This document shows, in pieces, positions 35,641-47,330 of a DNA stretch of 64,000 nucleotides. Below the pieces are notes generated by a model, which worked only from the letters and a program-made list of their open reading frames with translations, had not been told where the DNA came from and did not search any database. The stretch is from Hermetia illucens (lineage: Eukaryota; Arthropoda; Insecta; Diptera; Stratiomyidae). The translations under genes were made by a program, and so were the position numbers. The stretch is taken from NCBI RefSeq assembly GCF_905115235.1, contig NC_051852.1:36033199-36097198 (forward strand). Direction: 5' to 3'. How positions within the stretch are numbered: position 1 is the first letter of the stretch; the number at the start of each line of letters is the position of its first letter.

Positions 35641-36155
35641 TCGTTAAAAACGCTTATTTACTTTTCCAAGAGCGTGAAGATGCCGCACGATCGAAGCTTG
35701 TGAAATGTCCAGTCTAGTGGACAATCTACAAGTGCTGGCGGATGGTTTTGTTGCAATGGCTTCTCGGATTGCTTCAAAATTCACAGTTGAAGGTCAGCCT
35801 GAACGTGTCTTGTCTCCGAGGTCAGTGTCGCCGTCGCTGAACTTTCTGAACCAGGTTCGCATAGTACGATCCGAGACCACGTTCTCACCTTCGCTTCGCA
35901 TAACTTTTTTGATGCTGCCGCTGCATGAAGCCTTGCTTTCAGTAATGGCGAAAAAAGATTTGAATTGCAGATTTGTTCATTATTTTTCAATGAATTAAAA
36001 AAATCAACGATCAATTATGAATATTACTGTACACTATGATGGAGCAGTTCAAGACCTTTACAATAGTATATAACAGATGAATATCTTTTGTTTAGTAAAA
36101 AACAATGAGACAAAAAGACGTAACAAAGTGGAAAAAATTTTGGTTCACCCCTGTA
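35641..36155 (-). mobile_element. Mariner 5' half, second copy
   Basis: Matches 28786-29281 with only scattered differences, including the TIR (outer end near 36155) and the decayed N-terminal transposase region (SPLLKARLHAA, KVRTWSRIVLCEPG). A small insertion near 35827-35860 breaks the frame relative to the first copy. Confidence 0.75.
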
Positions 36156-37297
36156 GTACCATAGAACCGGGATGACCCTTCATATGCTGCAGGGAATTCC
36201 TGTCTATTCTCAGCCCGATTATTTGCGGTTAGCTCCATTGTGGGAGTTATACCGCGCTCCTTGTGAGCTATAAACCGACAAGCCGGCTCCTTTTGCTATC
36301 GAAGTTACCAGAGAAACTGTTGTTATTTAAGCTACAGGATCACTTTTCCGAAAAAAATATTCCCTTCATCAATTCGGGTTCAAGATAAAATATCGAATTA
36401 ACGATCAAGCTCATCGATTGGCGAACTTATTGTGACCAAGCAAGGATTAGTTAGAAGTGGTAATTCCTAGTTTTTTTAAAAGCCTTAGCTCTGGTCACCT
36501 TTGGCTCTCCACGTAAAATAAAGTTGCAATTTAGACAAAGCAAAACAAAGTAAACAAAACAATATGTTACCATGAAATATGTCAGTCGAGGATTATTATA
36601 AATTATTCAATTTATAATTGCATTTAATCAATTTGTTAACTTTTCAACAATTATCAAATGCAACATTGCACATGCAGTAAATAATTGGATCATTCAATAT
36701 GAGAAGAATGTGTCCGACATTTCCATAGAAGTTAATTTGCAAATTTCGTATTCGTATTTTGTATCTATAACGAGAATAAACTTATTTGAGTGATAAATAA
36801 ATCTTGTGCTAAACATGTAAATATTTTTAGAAGATTTTGGTAGTTTGAAACGTCTAAATAAAAAAATAATTCATACCGAAAGAAACCAAATGCCAGCAAT
36901 AGCTTTGCGAAAACGTTAGGAACCCTCTATGTTTGGAATGGATTTACGTGGTAAAGTAAGTTACATAAAGTTTCCATTTTCCGTGAAGCGTAAAGCCGAT
37001 ATATTAAAATATTGCTTGAATACCAACATTTCACTGCTATTTTTATAATTATTCAATAAAACATTTAAAAACTTCGGACTTAAATTAAGGACAGCATTGA
37101 AGTAGAGCTACAGTTTGAAATACCTGATAATCATGAATAGTGAGTTATTTGAATTGCCATAAAATAAATGGAGAAATTTCTCTCAAATCTAATTTTAGTG
37201 GATTAAGTAATATTAGGACAGGAGATAATTGTTAAATGTTAAAAACTTTTGAGTAACTCCAATAATTATTCAATAATTTGATGAAATGAAAATCTAA
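36156..37297 (+). repeat. H1 unit 4, 5' flank
   Basis: Near twin of 29282-30434 (GTACCATAGAACCGGGATGA; TAAACCGACAAGCCGGCTCC), with an added ATTTCGTATTCGTATT stretch and few substitutions. Confidence 0.8.
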
Positions 37298-37375
37298 ATG
37301 TCGACTACCGCTCTTCGCGGTTCTCATGAGTTGATGCTCTTTTGGTAGTTTTGGTTATCAGACATTGTCAAACTG
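37298..37375 (+). promoter_or_regulatory. H1-4 core promoter block
   Basis: CTCTTCGCGGTTCTCATGAG and CAGACATTGTCAAACTG (37359-37375). From here to the ATG it is closer to copy 2 than to copy 3, although the flank to the left is closer to copy 3, so a conversion or crossover point lies near 37280. Confidence 0.5.
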
Positions 37376-37426
37376 TGAAGTTTGTGTTTACATTTTGAGA
37401 GTTTATCCAGCATTCGAACATTCGGT

Positions 37427-38050
37427 ATGGCAGAAGAATCAGCACCAGTCGCCGCTGCAGCCGCAGCCAGCCCGAAGAAAGGAAAGAAAGCAGCAGGTGG
37501 ACCGAAGAAACCCAAGTCAAAACCAACTCATCCCCCAACTTCTTCGATGGTGAACGCCGCTATCAAGTCTTTGAAAGAACGTGGAGGTTCATCCCTTCCT
37601 GCCATCAAGAAATACTTGGCAGCCAACTACAAAGTTGATGTCACCAAATTGGCTCCTTTCATCAAGAAGTATGTGAAGAGCGCTGTTGCCTCTGGAAAAT
37701 TGGTGCAAACCAAGGGAAGTGGTGCCTCAGGTTCATTCAAACTCCCAGCTAAGGAGAAGACGGAAAAGGCGGCTAAACCGAAGAAGGCAGCAGCAAAGAA
37801 ACCTAAAACCGCTGCTAAACCCAAAAAGGCGGGAGAAAAGAAAGCAGCTAAACCGAAGAAACCTGCAGCAGCGAAAAAGGCAGCATCAGGTGCCGCTAAA
37901 GCAGCAAAGAAATCTGGAACTGTAAAGGCCAAGGCACCAAAGGAGAAGAAAGCGAAAGCCCCAAAAGTAGCTAAAAAGGCACCAAAACCAAAGAAGGCAT
38001 CTGGAGCAACAAAGAAAGCGGCTCCCAAAAAGACAGCCGCCAAGAAGTAG
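37427..38050 (+). CDS. Linker histone H1, copy 4
   Basis: Intact 207-residue H1 of the left (MAEES) group. An upstream in-frame codon would add 15 residues, but the ATG at 37427 gives the N-terminus shared by all copies. It has the most globular-domain changes of the left group: DVTKLAP (Q to T, shared with copy 7), [12 protein letters not shown] (L to V, T to A). Tail: [23 protein letters not shown]. It alone ends in TAG and has lost about 10 bases right after the stop. Probably functional. Confidence 0.96.
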   Translation: MAEESAPVAAAAAASPKKGKKAAGGPKKPKSKPTHPPTSSMVNAAIKSLKERGGSSLPAIKKYLAANYKVDVTKLAPFIKKYVKSAVASGKLVQTKGSGASGSFKLPAKEKTEKAAKPKKAAAKKPKTAAKPKKAGEKKAAKPKKPAAAKKAASGAAKAAKKSGTVKAKAPKEKKAKAPKVAKKAPKPKKASGATKKAAPKKTAAKK

Positions 38051-38092
38051 AGTTGATTTCTATTTCATTGAGGATTCTTCACAAACCACAAC

Positions 38093-38129
38093 AGTCCTTT
38101 TCAGGGCTACCATAAATTTTTACAAAGAG
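38093..38129 (+). terminator. H1-4 histone stem-loop and downstream element
   Basis: AGTCCTTTTCAGGGCT at 38093-38108 followed by ACCA; CAAAGAG at 38123-38129. The stem-loop sits closer to the stop (43 bases) than in other copies because of the local deletion. Confidence 0.88.
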
Positions 38130-38538
38130 TAAAATTCCATAATCGCTTTGATTACATTGTTGTGAACAAGCAAATTCAGGTCCTATTTGCCCGGGCGGTA
38201 TTTCCCACGCTTTGTGCCCTCGCAGTAGAGCGTGTGCCAGGTGATGCCTTTCGAGGCCGATGTAGACCGCTTTTCTCGTTACACACGCTCCTAAATCTAT
38301 TGCAGATAGCACGAGTTCCCAACTGATAAAAAAAAGCAAAACAAAATAGATTAAATTCTGTAAAATGGCTGACTACGAGTTACGAATACCTCGTTGATAC
38401 GTCCACAACCAACCACAATGTCTTACCAGCCTCGGAACCTGCCCCTTGTCTTTATGCAAATATATACTAATGACAATGGACTACGGATTATCCAACAAGT
38501 GGTGTTGCACGAAATGGTTGTTGGAATTACCTAGTTTA
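38130..38538 (+). repeat. H1 unit 4, 3' spacer, cut short
   Basis: Spacer wording ends at ATGGTTGTTGGAATTACCTA (about 38511-38532), matching 45464-45483 and 56573-56590 in other units, and then joins an H1 coding fragment directly. Confidence 0.6.
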
Positions 38539-38726
38539 CGCTAAAGCAGCAAAGAAATGCGGAAGTGTAAAATCCAAGGCACCAAAGGAGAAGCTCCAAA
38601 AGTAGCTAAAAGGCAGCTGAAGCGACAAAGAAAGCGGCTCCCAAATAGGCAGCAGCCAAGAAGTAAATTGTCGATCTCTATTTGAGTGGGAATTCCTCAC
38701 AAAACCCAAAAGTCCTTTTCAGGACC
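38539..38726 (+). pseudogene. H1 tail fragment 2
   Basis: CGCTAAAGCAGCAAAGAAAT matches codons about 155-161 of intact H1. Two internal deletions and a Lys-to-stop change (AAATAG near 38643) follow before the TAA at 38664-38666. Stem-loop AGTCCTTTTCAGGACC at 38711-38726 carries an extra C. It looks most like copy 2 or 5 (SGSVKSK-type codons). It arose by a join of spacer to H1 tail, not by retroposition, since the genomic 3' flank continues. Confidence 0.85.
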
Positions 38727-39309
38727 TACCATACCACTTTACAAAGAATAAAATTCCATATCCGCTTTGATTACATTGTGAGCAGGGAAATTCGAGCCCT
38801 ATTTGCCCGGGCGGTCATTTCGACGCCGTTGTTCCCCTGCAGGCAGATGCCGTAGGTAATTCCTAAATCTACAGATCGCACACAATGGCAAAGAAAAATG
38901 CAAACGAAAATGAATTAAATTTTGTAAAATTACTTAACTACATTCCCCTATTCTCTCTATATTCTAGGAATAAATATTAAAAACTGGACCATTCACTCTA
39001 CTTAAATTTCATTGAATTCTCCTTTGCAAGCATGGCTCCTTCTTATTTTTATAAACCATTTATTTACTCAGTGATTAACGTTGAATACAGAGCATTTTTT
39101 TCTTATTTCTAGGAAAAATGGTTCTTATCTATCTTTAAATTATTTATTAAAAAAGGGTGGCTATTTCAAATGTTTGGCCTGCCCAACGTTCTCTACCTGA
39201 CTTTTTATGGTGTATTTACTTTACACATTGATCTTGTCAATTTTTGTCTAATGCTTATATCTAATGTTTAAAACAGCTCTTACAATTCTGCACTTAACCT
39301 CTATCCACC
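38727..39309. other. H1 spacer remnant, then AT-rich DNA next to the Jockey 3' end
   Basis: 38727-38935 is H1 3' spacer wording, close to 32934-33130. From 38940 AT-rich DNA follows with no gene; it may include the Jockey 3' UTR (TTTTTTCTTATTTCTAGG at about 39097 resembles 26995-27012). Confidence 0.4.
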
Positions 39310-42300
39310 CCTATCAGGCAAGGAGTGTTAAAGAGGGAGACAATGGCAGTTTTAATTCTGTGCTCACAATTTGGAAAGGCCTTAAGAATGTGGCCAATGG
39401 GGTGGAGTTACCCTCCAGATAAAGTTGGCTCATGAGTAGATAGGGATGATTCTCCGTTCTTTCGAATAATCTTTCTATCAGGTTGAGAGTGAACTCTTGA
39501 AGAGGTTTGACTTTTGCTCGGCTGTAAACTTCGGCGTTGCGGCCGCATTTCTTTGTTTTCCAATTGTACCACAAACCGGCGTAGTGTCTTAAAATTCTGC
39601 GCTCGAAGGACTCACATTTCTTCATAGCTCTGATCGAGCAAGTGATCCATGTAGGGGCTCCGTAACAAAGAATGGGTCTTATAAGGAGTTTAGATAGAGT
39701 CAGCTTAGTTTCAGTGCAAAATCTTACTTTTTACGAAGAAAAGAGTAGATACTACTTAATGCACCGTGTGCTTTGGTGAAAGCAAGCTTAATGGGGGATC
39801 CAATCTTAAGTGTTCATGAAATAGCATTCCCAAGTATTTCATTTTTTGCGAACTGTTCATTACAGTATTCCCGATGCGTAGTTTTAAGCGTTTAGCTTTT
39901 CTGTGGATAGATCTAGATCCCAAGTATCTGGATTTTCTCCGAAGAAAGATGGCCTGTGTTTTTGCCTCATTGATTTTTTTGCCCCAGCTCTGGTAGGACA
40001 TGCAGAGATCTGATAAATACTTCTCTATAGGATTAGCTGCCTTATCGGGTCGGAGACGCGACGAGAAGATGAACATGTCGTCAGTAAACTGTAACAGTTC
40101 TGTATCGCTCTCTGGGATTGGAGCGTGGGCCGTGAAAACCTTACAGAGTGTAGGTCCTGAAATGGATCCTAGCGGTACTCCGAAAGTGGCCGGTAAGAGA
40201 TCGGAATAGTCATTTCTTACGCTGATGTAAAAATGCCTATCTTCTAAGAAACTTATTATAAGTCTGATCACCGGGATAGGGAATTCAAGATTGATTAATT
40301 TGAAAATGAGTCCGTTAACCCACACGATATCAAAAGCCTTTTCAAGATCTAACGCACACACTATTGTGGGTTTGTTGTTGACGTTAAGTCTGCTGCTCAC
40401 TGTGCCGTGAAGGTAGCTTATTGTTGAGTCCCGTGCCTGGCCCGGAACCCAAACTGGTGGTTCGGAATAATGGTTTTCTGATCGCAGTGTTGGACTAACC
40501 CCGTTGTTAATGTTTTCTGGAAAAACTTGCTCTAGTTAGAAAGGAGAGAGACGGGCCTGAAGTTTTGTGGTTCATGAGAGCCGCCTTTTTTTGTTAATGG
40601 CAATTACCTTCACTACTTTCAAAGTAGTGGGAAAATAACCATTATTGATGAAGTTGTTGAAGACTCTAAGAAGAAACTTCATGGATGCCCTGGGGAGGTT
40701 TTTAATGAGGATATTTGCTGTCATCTGGCACGGTTGATGTTTTGCCATTGAGATTTTTGTGATAGCTGCTAAGTGTCATAAGCTCAAAACGATTTAAGGT
40801 TCCTTGATTTGCAGGATAAGTTGGAGGCGGAGAAGGTGGTCAATTCAAGTGAATGCTCATGAAGGAAGTCTTTGATTACCGAGTCTACAATGGAAGTGTC
40901 CGCGAGTACTTGAGCCTTCCTAGCGTCGCTGCAGATGTTTTTGATGTTCTTGGTGAGAACGAATTTTCTAGATCTGTTACGACCTGTCAACTAATTTATG
41001 TGTCCAAACATATTAGGTCTGGGCTTCATATTTGCTAGCTTGCGGGTGAGTTATGTGTTACGGAATAGTTCCACCATTTGACGGATTAATGTGCTAAGGC
41101 AGTTAATCCGAGAAATGAACTCTTTATATTCGATGTTAGTTCTGTTGCCATTTTTATGGAAGTTTCGCTTGAGATTTCTGCGCCAAATCTGCCTGACTTT
41201 CAGATGTTTTATTATTTCGTGCCGCAGTTTATTAAACTGAATCTCATCGACGTTGTGGAGCTTTATGTTTCTGGGTGTTGCAGAGTTGATGACATCAGTA
41301 ACGAAGGAGATGGTCTCATCGGTTTCTGTGTCCGTTAGATCTTGAGAGATCGTGATTTTTTTTTTCAGGTTGTGCTGTGGTGCTAATTCTGCCTTGAACT
41401 TATCCCAGCTAGTGTGGGCGAAGGATCTAATTTTGTTGGGTACTTGATTCTGCAGTTGAGAGCTGAAGGAAAGTTTGAGCTCAACTACAAGGTAATATGA
41501 GTGCAGCTTCTGCGGACATTAGGAAATAGTCAGGTAAAGATTGACTTGTAGGCCTTGTGGGTGTGTCGGGCAAGATAATCTCAAGCTGGTTCAATGTGCC
41601 TCGGTTGTGGATCCATTTTTCGAGGGTAACCCCATTTCGACTTTTCACCAAATCACCCCAGAAAGTGCGCCTCGAGCCGAAGTCGTCAACAAAAATTAGA
41701 TACTTAGGTCGTGACTGGAGATCGCTCAGGATTTGTAAGTCTTGGCCCAGTTGCTCAGATCGTGAGTTGCATTTGATATAGACTGCAACTATTAAGACGC
41801 GTCTACTGTCGGTGGTTTTAACTAAAGCTGCTGCCGCGGAACAGGTTTGCAGGTTTCTGATGGTAACTTCCTTAAATTCATAGTTTTTTTGACTACCAGG
41901 GCGGTACAGCAGTTGGTGTCGTTCCGGATAATGTTATAATCGGTAAAATTTACATTGTGCCTGCCTGTGTCTCTGAAGAACAGTAGAAGTTCGCTTTCTG
42001 AGAATCTACCAACTCTTGTGCGGTGTCACGTTGGGCGTGTGAGACCAAGGACGCGGAGTTAAATGTGATAATTTTTCACTCCACAGACTCATTATCAGTT
42101 GGATAGCAGCAAATTGTCGCTGTTCGTTAGTTTCGGCCAAAGCGAGCGTTTCGACCAAATTTCTGAAGGTCAGCTAGTTCTAGGAAGAGTATTCCTGGCT
42201 GTTTGAGCATAAGATATGCTTGGTTGAGCCAAGCTTTGTGACATCTGAGTTACCACCTGTTTGGCTCTCATAAAATCAATTTTTCGTTGCTATGCCAGCT

Positions 42301-42812
42301 TCCCTTCTGGCTACCATGTCCTTTTATGCCGGGCATCCGCGGTAGTTGATGGGATGTCCGATCTGGCCGCCATTGCAGCAGGTTGTTGCGTCTGCCGCGG
42401 GTCTTTGGCATTCCCCCTCGATATGGGTTTTTGTGCGCTTCACGCACCACAATAGAGCAATTGAGGATCGCGCGAAGTTTCGGCAGTTGTAGCACTGCAC
42501 TTCCTGGATGGGCTTGATTTTCTCAAGCGAAATATTTTGGTGGAGTATATTCTCCACCTTGAATGCTTTATTGAGCTCTTGAGGGGGCTCGAAGGTAACC
42601 ATGAACAGCCTCGATTGCGACTTCAGCGGGAGAGTTGGGTTCTAGCTATGGAGAAGCTTATCGGCTCGGGTGATCAGGTCTGACACCATTTTGACCTTCA
42701 AGTGCAGATACTCTCCATTGAGCTCTTGCGTTACGTCGGCGGGTCTGTCTCTCTCTCGATACCGAGGATTACTAAGGACTGACTCTTCGCAGAACACAAA
42801 CGAGCAAAGGAC
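39310..42812 (-). mobile_element. Jockey-clade LINE, long copy, broken
   Basis: Minus-strand order: ORF1 gag-like region (42812-42270) with EVQCYNCRNFARS, CVKRTKTHIEGECQRP and GHPINYRGCPA zinc-knuckle pieces; a decayed endonuclease region (about 41950-40900); then the RT (40400-39756, 214 open codons) with VCALDLEKAFDIVWVNGLIF, GVPLGSISGPTLCKVF, LQFTDDMFIFSS (box FTDD in place of FADD/YADD), KMKYLGMLF. The tail runs to about 39310. It lies between H1 copies 4 and 5; its 5' edge at 42812 abuts H1 flank wording. The copy at 27515 is a deleted version of this family. Confidence 0.82.
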
Positions 42813-43493
42813 ACATTTGCATTTAATCAATTTGTCACCATTTCAACAATTATCAAATGCAACATTGCACATGCAGCAAATAGTTGGGTCATTCAACATG
42901 AGAAGAATGTGTCGGACGTTTCCATAGAAGTTAAATTGCAAATTTCGTATTCGTATCTTTTATCTATGGGAATAAACTTAGTTGATTGATAAATATATCT
43001 CGTGCTAAACATGTAAATATTTTTAGATGATTTTGGTAGTTTGAAACGTCTAAATCAAAAAATAATTCATACCGAAAGTAATCGAATGCCAGCTATAGCT
43101 TTGGAAAAACGATAGGGACCCTATATGTTTGGAGTGGATTTACGTGGTAAAGTAAGTCACATAAACTTCCCATTTTCCGTGAAGTATATAGTTGACATAT
43201 TAAAATATTGATTGAATATCAACATTTTTCTGCTATTTTTATAATTATTCAATAAATCTCTTAAAAACTTCGGACTGCAACTAGGGAAAGCATAGGTGCA
43301 GAGTTGGGGTTTGAAATATCTCGCAATCATGAATAGAAAATTACTTGAATTACCCTGAAATCTATGGAGAAATTTCTCTCAAATTCAATTTTAGTAGATA
43401 AAATAATATCAGGGCAGAAGATAATTATTAAATGATAAAAACTTTCAAGTAACTCCAACTATTATTCATTAAATATCTGAAATGAAAACCAAA
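42813..43493 (+). repeat. H1 unit 5, 5' flank, truncated at left
   Basis: Begins abruptly at CATTTGCATTTAATCAATTT, corresponding to about 29745 of unit 3; the part of the flank further upstream has been replaced by the Jockey copy. Confidence 0.75.
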
Positions 43494-43572
43494 ATGTTGA
43501 CTGCCCTTCTTCCCGGTTCTCATGAGTTGATGCGCCTTTGGTAGATTTCCGTTATCAGACATTGTCAAACTG
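43494..43572 (+). promoter_or_regulatory. H1-5 core promoter block
   Basis: CTTCTTCCCGGTTCTCATGA (CCC in place of CGC) and CAGACATTGTCAAACTG (43556-43572); TATA-less. Confidence 0.5.
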
Positions 43573-43625
43573 CTAAGTTTGTGTTTACATTTTGAGGATT
43601 TATCTAGTATTCCAACCTATTCGCT

Positions 43626-44249
43626 ATGGCAGAAGGATCAGCACCAGTCGCCGCCCCAGCCGCAGCCAGCCCGAAGAAAGGAAAGAAAGCAGCAGGTGGA
43701 CCGAAGAAACCGAAGTCAAAGCCAACTCATCCCCCAACTTCTTCAATGGTGAACGCCGCTATCAAGTCTCTGAAGGAACGTGGAGGCTCATCGCTACCTG
43801 CCATCAAAAAATACTTGGCAGCCAACTACAAAGTTGATGTCCAGAAACTGGCTCCTTTCATCAAGAAGTACCTGAAGAGCGCTGTTACTTCTGGAAAATT
43901 GGTGCAAACTAAGGGAAGTGGTGCCTCAGGTTCATTCAAACTCCCAGCTAAGGAGAAGACTGAAAAGGCGGCTAAACCAAAGAAGGCAGCAGCAAAGAAA
44001 CCTAAAGCTGCCGCTAAACCAAAGAAGACTGGAGAAAAGAAAGCTGTTAAACCCAAGAAGCCTGCAGCAGCCAAAAAGGCAGCATCTGGTGCCGCTAAAG
44101 CAGCAAAGAAATCCGGAAGTGTAAAATCCAAGGCACCAAAGGAGAAGAAGGCGAAAGCCCCAAAGGTAGCTAAAAAGGCACCAAAACCTAAGAAGGCAGC
44201 AGGAGCAACAAAGAAAGCAGCTCCCAAAAAGACAGCAGCCAAGAAGTAA
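43626..44249 (+). CDS. Linker histone H1, copy 5
   Basis: Intact 207-residue H1, first of the right ([14 protein letters not shown]) group. Glu4 is replaced by Gly and the N-tail gains a Pro. Globular domain as in copies 1-3 (DVQKLAP, AVTSGK). Tail variants: [13 protein letters not shown], where the KTG triplet is shared with copies 6 and 7, SGSVKSK and KKTAAKK. The gene follows the long Jockey copy, with its near-promoter flank complete. Confidence 0.96.
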   Translation: MAEGSAPVAAPAAASPKKGKKAAGGPKKPKSKPTHPPTSSMVNAAIKSLKERGGSSLPAIKKYLAANYKVDVQKLAPFIKKYLKSAVTSGKLVQTKGSGASGSFKLPAKEKTEKAAKPKKAAAKKPKAAAKPKKTGEKKAVKPKKPAAAKKAASGAAKAAKKSGSVKSKAPKEKKAKAPKVAKKAPKPKKAAGATKKAAPKKTAAKK

Positions 44250-44302
44250 ATTGAGAATAGAGTCGATCTCTATTTAAGCGAGGATTCCTCACAAAACCCA
44301 AA

Positions 44303-44339
44303 AGTCCTTTTCAGGGCTGCCATACATTTTCACAAAGAG
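44303..44339 (+). terminator. H1-5 histone stem-loop and downstream element
   Basis: AGTCCTTTTCAGGGCT at 44303-44318, followed by GCCA in place of ACCA (shared with copy 8); CAAAGAG at 44333-44339. Confidence 0.87.
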
Positions 44340-45560
44340 TAAAATTCCATATCTGCAGAAGCAAATTCGAGCCCTGCTTGCCTGGACGGTAATTTTCAAA
44401 TTCCTCTGTTCCCCTGCGGACACGCAACGACTATCAAATGATAAGTTGGAGACCGTAAGCCGCTTCTTCTAAATCTGCGGCAGATCGCTGAACGCAAGCT
44501 GACAACTGAGGGAAGAAGAGCAAGCGAAAGTTGATTTAATAACATTCTGTAAAAACCACTTTTTTCTGGGGAAGTGTTCAATATTATGGGTGATCGATTT
44601 CGATGCACTGTAGAGGTGATCTCACTAGACCTGTGGATTGGCGTGACCGAACGCGGCTACGGATCTCTAATTCTAGCACAGCAACGAAGAAGTAAGTTGC
44701 TCTCCAGGCAGTACGGTTCGTTATTAAGTGGATGGCGGCCTCAGGACTACTCTATCCCGAAATAAAAATTTTGGGTATCTAACCTAGAACCAACCAAAGT
44801 TACAGATCTGACGGCTTTCATGAAAATATCCTTGTCAAGAGATAAAGGAGCGAGGTAGCCTCTAGTGAAACTGCCAAGCCAATGCTTACTCTATTTTAGC
44901 AATTGCGGTTGAAAGCTGTTCTTTTATGTCCCCCATTGATGAGTAAGGATCCTAGGTAGACGAATTTGTCTATCCCCTCGAAATTATATTTGTTCATTGT
45001 GATTCTCTCTCGTCGGGGTAGCTTTTCGCGCTTGGGTTATGGATTTAGTTTTCGACTTATTGACCCGGAGTCCTACTTCTGCTAACTCCGAGTCACGAAT
45101 AGTTTCTTGATGCGCCCATCACCATTTTACAAGCAGCGTACATTTGGTGTCCACTGAGTTCTTAATCCAGACGATGCACTACCAGGCTAAAGAACAGGGG
45201 GTTGAGACTACATCCTTATTTGGGTCCTAATGCATTGAAAAACCTCGTGTTAGTTGATTTTGAATTTTATTTCCATTGTTACCTGATTATTTCTTCTTGT
45301 GACTTCACCAAATGAAAGATTTACAGTGGATAAGGATTAGGTCCAAGTGGTAATTCCTAGTTTTTTTTTAGAAGCTCTAGCTCTGGTCATTTGTGGTTTT
45401 CTTTATGCAAATATATACCAATGACAGCGGACTGCGTATTATCCAACAAGCAGTGCTGCACGACATGGTTGTTGGAAGTACCTGGTTTTGCACGGAAAGT
45501 GGTCCACGAAGCCAATATAGACTCAAACCACTATCCCGTTGGTATGGTGGTCTGAGCTCG
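44340..45560 (+). repeat. H1 unit 5, 3' spacer with LINE remnant
   Basis: Unit wording such as GGGTGATCGATTTCGATGCA and GGCCTCAGGACTACTCTAT. 44900-45160 is a minus-strand LINE RT-tail relic (peptide FVYLGSLLINGGHK), seen in decayed form at 26860, 47370 and 56090. CACTACCAGGCTAAAGAACA (45170) is the wording that flanks the R1 insertion at 24406. Confidence 0.6.
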
Positions 45561-45724
45561 AATAATAATAATTGTTGGCGAATGAAGAGAATGAAGTCTG
45601 TTGGAGCACTTTATTCAAGACCGTAACGGTACACTACAGTACACCGTAAGATCTAGGCTCGCCCGAGATTATTACCCTGATTTGACTCAGGTCCTTCCGG
45701 ACGATAGCCCAGCGTTCTAACACA
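45561..45724 (-). mobile_element. tRNA-derived SINE, truncated and internally deleted
   Basis: Tail ATAATAATAATTGTTGG, then GACCGTAACGGTACACTACA and CTCGCCCGAGATTATTACCC as in the full copies; the middle is deleted and the tRNA-like head is cut. It lies in H1 spacer at an AATAAT stretch; the homologous spacer at 56680 lacks it, so this insertion came after those units separated. Confidence 0.75.
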
Positions 45725-45739
45725 AATAATATGATAATA

Positions 45740-46680
45740 CCATTCAGAATCCCCTCTTTCAATCAGATGAAAGTGAACATGAAGTCATCCATAACACCTA
45801 TAAGGGAGAAATGAATGCCCCAATAACTGCAGCTAGCAGAGGCCCTGGAAATGAAGTATCAACAAACGATTAAACCAAATGATCAGTTGCCAAAAAGGTC
45901 AGGACAAAAAGGGAAATCTGATTTCTGTACCGATGGGTTGAGCAGTTTGATGACCAATGTACCAGGCCAGATAAAATCAGCGGGATCATTCTTGAGGCCA
46001 TTCAACATCAACAACACTCTACTCTAACGGGGATGCCCTATCTGCCTTCTCTCTAACTTGACCCTGGAAAAAGTGATTCATGATGCAGACGCAAATGCGA
46101 GAGGCACCATCCTCTTTAAGTCCATTCAATTACTGGCCTATGCTGACGATATCGGCATCATGGGGAGAACCACTCGACACGTACAAACTGCCTTCATTCA
46201 GATCGAGCAGGCGGCAATTGGTGCGAGATCTTGGACTGCACATCAATGAAAGCAAGACAAAACATATGGTGGCAACGTCATCACCGAAAATCAACCAACC
46301 AACAACATCAAGCTGCACTTCTCCCATCTAAAGTCGAAAATCACAACCGATTACAGCTATGACGATGAAATCCGCGCACGGTTGTTGGCAGCCAACAAAA
46401 ACTATTTCAACTTACAAAAACTGCTCCGCTCGAAACCATAGGGCCAAACATCTTACTGTACAAGACAATGATCTTGCCACTCCTCATGTATTCCTTGGAG
46501 ACTTGGGTTCTTAGCAAAAAAAAACTGCGAATACTTGGCCGGGTTCGAGAGAAGAGTCCTCCAAAGAATTTTTGGTAGATTTTTGGACAGATTTTGGGGA
46601 TATCAAATTGGTGGCCTCGGCGCAAAACCGCGATGTCTGGAGTTCCTTACGTTGCGTTGTTGCGCCGTTGATGATGATGA
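45740..46680 (+). mobile_element. LINE-B fragment in H1 spacer
   Basis: Starts at CCATTCAGAATCCCCTC, the same truncation point as at 56693. RT pieces include LTLEKVIHDADANA, LFKSIQLLAYADDIGIMG (catalytic YADD kept) and a 3' end with GTCTGGAGTTCCTTAC and a GATGATGATGA tail. An internal deletion removes much of the RT. Confidence 0.72.
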
Positions 46681-46689
46681 AAAGTCGAT

Positions 46690-47330
46690 GGAGCCAGGGG
46701 CGGTCGCATCAACAGAACCACGCCACACTACTGGCAACAGTTTTAGTACTCATAAAAGCACCATTCTTCACTGTCGGGGTGGTGTCAGCTCTGGGATTTG
46801 GAACGAATTCATAGAAGCTTGTATAGACCAGCCTATCGTGGAAATGATCCCCTGTATCTTTTAGCGGATGAGGCGTATTATTTCTTCCAGAGAAGGGGAG
46901 TGAATTCGTCTGAAATGGTGCGAACTTCCGCAGAACGACTAGGAAGAAACTCCATAGGAATTCGAAAGGGTCGTTGGACTCATACATTGATCCTGTGTGT
47001 TGAGAAATGGCCCGATCTAGGGCATGATGAATTGTCACCTGATGCATTTCTTTACTTGGTACGGTAATTATAGGAAGCATTTGCATTGCTTCCGATTGGT
47101 AGAGTCGAATGTGCCAGTTCATGTAGTAGAAAAAAAGGTCGAATCATGCCCTCAACGTAGAAATCGGACTCGACAACTTTGTAGAGAAGACACTGAGGTT
47201 AAAGATGAATAGGATCGCAGTAAAGGCCTCGACTGCCAATCTAAAAGACACTCACAGAACTGAAAGGAGTCGAAAAAGCGTGACAGACGCATAAAATTAA
47301 CATGTTGGTGTATTCTATAGTTCCCGCTTC
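46690..47330 (+). mobile_element. R1-clade LINE 3' fragment
   Basis: Frames read LYLLADEAYYFFQRRGVNSSE and GRWTHTLI-x-x-EKW, the R1 C-terminal region, as in the fragment at 61160. Ends near ACATGTTGGTGTATTCTATA and CGAAATAAACAGAATT, shared with 54075 and 61609. Broken. Confidence 0.68.

Noticed and set aside
43575-43600. Vertebrate-type H1 box (AAACACA) reading in the H1 5' UTR
   Set aside because: TGTGTTT occurs in most copies, but on the reverse strand, inside the probable 5' UTR, and it is changed in copy 1 (TGTGCTT), so chance is likelier.
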